Source: Bacteroidota bacterium | GTDB taxonomy: Bacteria > Bacteroidota > Bacteroidia > UBA4408 | Direction of reading: 5' to 3' | Assembly (NCBI GenBank): GCA_016721765.1 | Contig: JADKHO010000004.1 | Coordinates: forward strand, 868,001-932,000 | Length of the DNA stretch: 64,000 bases | Shown: positions 60,674 through 64,000 of the stretch, in pieces | How the letters are laid out: the number at the start of each line of letters is the position of its first letter | Position numbering within the stretch: the first letter of the stretch is position 1 | Made by a program: the position numbers and the translations under genes | The notes under the pieces: generated by a model | The model's input: only the letters and a program-made list of their open reading frames with translations | Told to the model about the DNA's origin: nothing | Database searches by the model: none

Positions 60674-62659
60674 ATGAAACTCAGCATCATCATTGTTAAT
60701 TACAACGTAGAATATTTTTTGGAGCAATGCCTGCATGCTGCCCTAAAAGCCGCCAAAAATATTTCCTGCGAAATAATTGTGGTCGACAATAATTCGGTAG
60801 ATGGCTCTGTTGCCATGGTAGAGGAGAAGTTTAAAGGTGTAACTCTCATAGCAAATAAAAAAAACACCGGATTCAGCTACGCAAATAATCAGGCAATAAA
60901 ACAAGCTGCTGGAGAGTACATTTTGCTGCTTAACCCGGATACTGTGGTAGAAGAAAATACCTTCGAAAAAGTGCTTGCATTTATGGATGCACACCCTGAA
61001 GCCGGTGGACTTGGCGTGAAAATGCTGGACGGAAAAGGAAACTTTTTGCCCGAAAGCAAGAGAGGTTTACCTACTCCTTTAGTTGCCTTTTTCAAAATTT
61101 TTGGATTGTCTAAACTCTTTCCAAAATCCAGGCTTTTTGGCAAATACCATCTTGGATATCTCGATAAGGACAAAACACATGAAGTAGATATACTTAGCGG
61201 TGCTTTCATGCTCTTACGCAAATCCGTTTTAGATAAAATTGGTGCCTTGGACGAAGCCTTTTTTATGTATGGCGAAGACATCGATTTATCGTACCGCATT
61301 CTTAAAGCCGGTTACAAAAATTATTACTTCGCCGATACACGTATCATTCACTATAAAGGCGAAAGCACTAAAAAAAGCAGCATCAATTATGTGTTTGTTT
61401 TTTACCGAGCAATGGTCATTTTTGCAGAAAAACATTTTTCAAAAAACAATGCAAAAGCTTTTTCATTTCTCATTAACATCGCCATCTATTTTAGAGCATT
61501 TGTAGCTATTTTTGCCCGCTTAGCGCGACAATTATTTTTGCCGGTGTTAGATGCCTTACTTGTTTTTATTGGGATTTTCTTTATTAGTAATTATTGGGAA
61601 CACCATGTAAAATTTTTGGATGGAAGCCAATACCCTAGCGAGTTTATCGGAATCGCCGTTCCAATATATATTTTCATTTGGCTCCTTTCCATTTATTTTT
61701 GTGCAGGTTACGACAAACCTATTCGACTAAATAAAATTGTCAAAGGAATTGTTGTTGGCACCGGAATAATTTTAATTATCTACGCGCTTCTACCCGAAAA
61801 TTATCGCTTTTCTCGTGCACTTATTTTAATGGGTGCTGCATGGGCTTTGTTTGCCATACTCAGTTTTCGAATCGGTTTACATCTTTTGAAATTTAAGAAC
61901 TTCAACATCACTACTAAAAACAAAAAGCGATTTGCCATAGTTGGCGATGAAGAAGAGAGTTCACGCGTTTCGAAATTACTTTCCCAAACTTCGCTCATTC
62001 CGGGTTTTGTAGGACTTGTTTATCCCGAAAATGGGAATCCTAAAAAAAACCCAAATTACGTGGGTTCTATGGAACAGGTAAAGGAAATTATTGAAATTTA
62101 TAAAATTGATGAACTTATTTTTTGTGCCAAAAATTTGAGCGCCCAACGCATCATCGATTACATGGCACAACTTGGTAACTCGAGTGTTGATTTTAAAATC
62201 GCACCTCCCGAAAGCCTCTATCTCATAGGAAGTAATAGCATCGATACTTCCGGTGATTTATATGTAATCGACATTAATTCCATCACTAAATTATCGAATC
62301 GCCGAAACAAACGCTTGCTCGATTTTGTTGCATCACTTTTATTTATGGCGCTTTCACCACTAATGCTTTTTGTGGTAAAAAAACCACTTCCCTTTTTAAT
62401 GAATTGCTTACGCGTTATGTTTGGAAATCGCACTTGGGTGGGATATAAAATTTTACCCAACGGACACGAAGATAAACCTACCCTTAAAACCTTGCCACTC
62501 ATCCGAAAAGGAATAATCAGCGCATTTGATGTACAAAAAATTTCAAACACCGATTCCGAAAACATAAAGCGAATTAACTTGTTGTATTCCAAAGATTACA
62601 GTGTTTGGAACGATGTATCCATTTTGCTTAAAGGCTTGCGGTATTTAGGCAATAAATAA
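60674..62659 (+). CDS. GT2 glycosyltransferase fused to a degenerate sugar-phosphotransferase-like membrane domain
   Basis: Residues 1-270 are a rhamnosyltransferase-type GT2: SIIIVNYNVEYFLEQCL, VVDNNSVDGS, NTGFSYANNQ, LLNPDTVV and the catalytic FFMYGEDIDLSYRI. Residues 280-410 hold five membrane segments, then a Rossmann-like region (RFAIVGDEEESSRVSKLL) and a final part with NRRNKRLLDFVASLLFMAL, MFGNRTWVGYK and YSVWNDVSILLKGLRYLG, which resembles the bacterial sugar transferase family (WcaJ/PglC type). The charged catalytic loop of that family is not visible. It probably acts in polysaccharide or glycoprotein assembly at the membrane. Confidence 0.8.
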   Translation: MKLSIIIVNYNVEYFLEQCLHAALKAAKNISCEIIVVDNNSVDGSVAMVEEKFKGVTLIANKKNTGFSYANNQAIKQAAGEYILLLNPDTVVEENTFEKVLAFMDAHPEAGGLGVKMLDGKGNFLPESKRGLPTPLVAFFKIFGLSKLFPKSRLFGKYHLGYLDKDKTHEVDILSGAFMLLRKSVLDKIGALDEAFFMYGEDIDLSYRILKAGYKNYYFADTRIIHYKGESTKKSSINYVFVFYRAMVIFAEKHFSKNNAKAFSFLINIAIYFRAFVAIFARLARQLFLPVLDALLVFIGIFFISNYWEHHVKFLDGSQYPSEFIGIAVPIYIFIWLLSIYFCAGYDKPIRLNKIVKGIVVGTGIILIIYALLPENYRFSRALILMGAAWALFAILSFRIGLHLLKFKNFNITTKNKKRFAIVGDEEESSRVSKLLSQTSLIPGFVGLVYPENGNPKKNPNYVGSMEQVKEIIEIYKIDELIFCAKNLSAQRIIDYMAQLGNSSVDFKIAPPESLYLIGSNSIDTSGDLYVIDINSITKLSNRRNKRLLDFVASLLFMALSPLMLFVVKKPLPFLMNCLRVMFGNRTWVGYKILPNGHEDKPTLKTLPLIRKGIISAFDVQKISNTDSENIKRINLLYSKDYSVWNDVSILLKGLRYLGNK

Positions 62660-62670
62660 TCTACTAATTA

Positions 62671-62702
62671 TTTGTTTTAGAACTGTTCATACCGCACCTT
62701 TG
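62671..62702 (+). promoter_or_regulatory. Possible promoter of the DUF420 operon
   Basis: TTTG at 62671-62674 and CACCTTTG at 62695-62702 give a -33 and a one-mismatch -7 element with a 20-base spacer. The DUF420 start codon is 24 bases further on. Confidence 0.4.
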
Positions 62703-62726
62703 CAGTCCAAAATTTTACTAGTACAC

Positions 62727-63257
62727 ATGAACGATAAATTAGTATTTCGCTTTGTATTTACGCTTTCCTTAATTGTGTTTTTATTGGTTCTCCTTTTAAA
62801 CAGAAAGGTATTGCCTGCTCCCACATTTGTTCCGGATGTAGCCTATTTTTTACCCAAACTAAATGCATTCCTTAATGCCACTTGCAGCCTGCTCTTAGTG
62901 ATTTCGCTCTACTTTATTCGAAGAAAAAATATCGAAATGCACAAACGCATCAACATCATTACCTTTGCCTTATCCTCCGTATTTTTAATTTCTTACGTGC
63001 TCTTTCATTATTTTGTAAAAGAAACGCATTTTGGTGGCGAGGGTACAATTAAAACCATTTATTATGTAATTTTGATTAGCCATATCGTGTTAGCTGCTGT
63101 AGTGTTACCTCTTATTCTGCTTTCCTTTTACCGCGGATTGCAAATGCAAGTTATGTTGCATAAAAAGTTGGTACGTTGGAGTTATCCTATTTGGTTGTAT
63201 GTTACAGTTACCGGTGTAGTTGTGTATTTAATGATTTCGCCTTATTATCAATTCTAA
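62727..63257 (+). CDS. DUF420 membrane protein
   Basis: This protein of 176 residues has five hydrophobic segments and the DUF420 family pattern, with FVPDVAYFLPKLNAFLNATC near the start and conserved His residues in MHKRINIITF, YVLFHYF, VILISHIVLA and LHKKLVRWSYPIW. DUF420 proteins are found beside cytochrome oxidase assembly genes and resemble the CtaM/YozB group. ATG 62727 was preferred over a TTG at 62700. Its stop overlaps the start of the next small gene by one base (TAATG). Confidence 0.88.
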   Translation: MNDKLVFRFVFTLSLIVFLLVLLLNRKVLPAPTFVPDVAYFLPKLNAFLNATCSLLLVISLYFIRRKNIEMHKRINIITFALSSVFLISYVLFHYFVKETHFGGEGTIKTIYYVILISHIVLAAVVLPLILLSFYRGLQMQVMLHKKLVRWSYPIWLYVTVTGVVVYLMISPYYQF

Positions 63258-63517
63258 TGAAAAAAATTGCAGTCATACTTTTTAGTTTGGGTCTAAGCTT
63301 GATACATTTTTATGCTCAAGCGCAATGTGCCATGTGTAAATCGGGAGTAGCTTCTAATTTGGAAGCAGGCGGAAACACAGGCAGAGGCATCAATACTGGA
63401 ATTCTTTACTTGATGGCTATCCCCTATTTATTGATTGGCGGATTAATTGCCTATGTGTTTCGCAAACAGATTTCCGAAAAATTTAAACAAGTTAAAGCAC
63501 AGTATTTCCACGCATGA
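63257..63517 (+). CDS. Small membrane protein with CAMC motif after a signal-like segment
   Basis: The 86-residue product has an N-terminal hydrophobic segment (residues 4-20, with a possible cleavage after YAQA), then QCAMCKSGVASNLEAGGNTG with a CxxC pair at residues 24 and 27, a second membrane segment (ILYLMAIPYLLIGGLIAYVF) and a basic tail. In Bacteroidota such proteins follow DUF420 and SCO-like genes, pointing to cytochrome oxidase or copper-related assembly, but no function is known. The gene overlaps both neighbours (TAATG and ATGA). The CxxC would face the periplasm. Confidence 0.75.
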   Translation: MKKIAVILFSLGLSLIHFYAQAQCAMCKSGVASNLEAGGNTGRGINTGILYLMAIPYLLIGGLIAYVFRKQISEKFKQVKAQYFHA

Positions 63518-64000
63518 ATTTTTTGGATGTACTACTCGTACTACCGCTCATTTTTGCAGCATGGTGGGGCTTTACCAAGGGTTTAATTATTGAAATAGCT
63601 TCGGTTCTTGCTTTGGTTTTAGGAATTTATGGAGCGGTGGTATTTGCAAATAAAACAGCCGAGTACCTAAATAATGACTTAGATTACCATAGCTCTCACT
63701 TACACCTCATCGCTTTTCTGCTCACTTTTATTGCCATAGTAGTGGGCGTATTTTTTATGGCCAAAGTAATGGAAGGGATTGTAGCCATAACCGGTTTAAG
63801 TATTCCCAATCGCATCGCCGGCGCACTATTTGGAATCCTTAAAATGTCGATTATTTTAAGTGGCATTATTTTTATTTTAAATGAACACGCGCTCCTTTCT
63901 AAATGGTTGAGTGCCCAAATTCGGGAGCAGTCACTCTTATTAGAGCCAATAGCTAAAGTGGCTGAAAAGATTATCCCTAAGGTGAAAATGCTTTTTTCTT
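63514..64000 (+). CDS. CvpA family membrane protein, 3' partial
   Basis: The frame opens at ATG 63514, overlapping the preceding stop by 4 bases, and runs off the window end without a stop. It has four predicted membrane segments. The opening NFLDVLLVLPLIFAAWWGFTKGLIIEIASVLAL and the LIAFLLTFIAIVVGVFFMAKVMEGIVAITGLSIPNRIAGALFG segment are typical of the CvpA (colicin V production) family, which affects membrane and envelope functions. At least 162 residues are encoded here; family members are commonly about 160-200. Confidence 0.85.
   Translation, partial: MNFLDVLLVLPLIFAAWWGFTKGLIIEIASVLALVLGIYGAVVFANKTAEYLNNDLDYHSSHLHLIAFLLTFIAIVVGVFFMAKVMEGIVAITGLSIPNRIAGALFGILKMSIILSGIIFILNEHALLSKWLSAQIREQSLLLEPIAKVAEKIIPKVKMLFS

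Overview
The window looks like a chromosomal segment of a Bacteroidota bacterium. It is AT-rich, and several genes are preceded by the phylum's TTG/TTTG ... TAnnTTTG promoter pattern while few have Shine-Dalgarno sites. Three proteins carry type IX secretion (T9SS) sorting tails, one of them a gliding-type (CHU_C) tail. It also holds TPR/PD40/PKD/OmpA and SPOR envelope proteins, LytTR regulation, and lipoproteins with SCKK-type lipoboxes. I cannot place it below phylum. No rRNA, tRNA, insertion sequence, prophage or CRISPR was seen.

Layout. 1-1262: a membrane protein cut by the window edge and broken by a one-base frameshift. 1288-3111: a 60-residue membrane protein and adenine deaminase. 3243-8017: an ArsR regulator with two palindromic operators around its own promoter, followed by a run of small soluble stress/SRPBCC-type genes (DoxX, two DUF1801, a VOC protein, four SRPBCC proteins), with a five-copy GTCATCCTGAGCG repeat near the end. 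8137-10597: T9SS-sorted proteins and a lipoprotein. 10676-14049 (minus): a copper/haem-type locus of a diheme MauG/MbnH-like peroxidase, an MbnP-like lipoprotein, a barrel and a Cys-motif membrane protein. 14080-17761: PhoD-like phosphatase, thioesterase and a 5'-nucleotidase split over two genes. 18040-20148: dnaA and a low-molecular-weight tyrosine phosphatase. 20228-28278: a capsule/exopolysaccharide cluster (AsnB-type amidotransferase, GT4, Wza-like, Wzc-like tyrosine kinase, rfbC, WecA-like). 28307-32941: lytic transglycosylase, uvrA, LOG. 33325-40628: envelope proteins with SPOR, PKD and OmpA domains plus a LytTR regulator.

40712-49779 is the most interesting part: siaC - hybrid histidine kinase - siaB - second siaC, followed by a TPR/YaiO barrel, a CotH-like lipoprotein, a membrane HEAT-repeat protein and a processive family 2 glycosyltransferase. 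It reads as a SiaB/SiaC partner switch placed directly upstream of a putative exopolysaccharide synthesis and export machine, without the SiaA phosphatase and SiaD diguanylate cyclase of Pseudomonas.

49888-64000: an exonuclease/GIY-YIG fusion, a frameshifted C-terminal processing protease, a cytochrome-c/beta-propeller lipoprotein with a CX4CH site, a DCC protein, an aspartyl protease, malate dehydrogenase, a T9SS type B protein, a sodium:solute symporter, recR, a GT2/sugar-transferase fusion, DUF420, a small CxxC membrane protein and a partial CvpA.

Two genes (at 965-971 and 51692-51695) each appear to lack one base in a homopolymer, so sequencing error is a real possibility for both. Start codons were chosen by eye; where an upstream TTG gave a longer frame, the downstream ATG that opens a signal peptide or domain was preferred.
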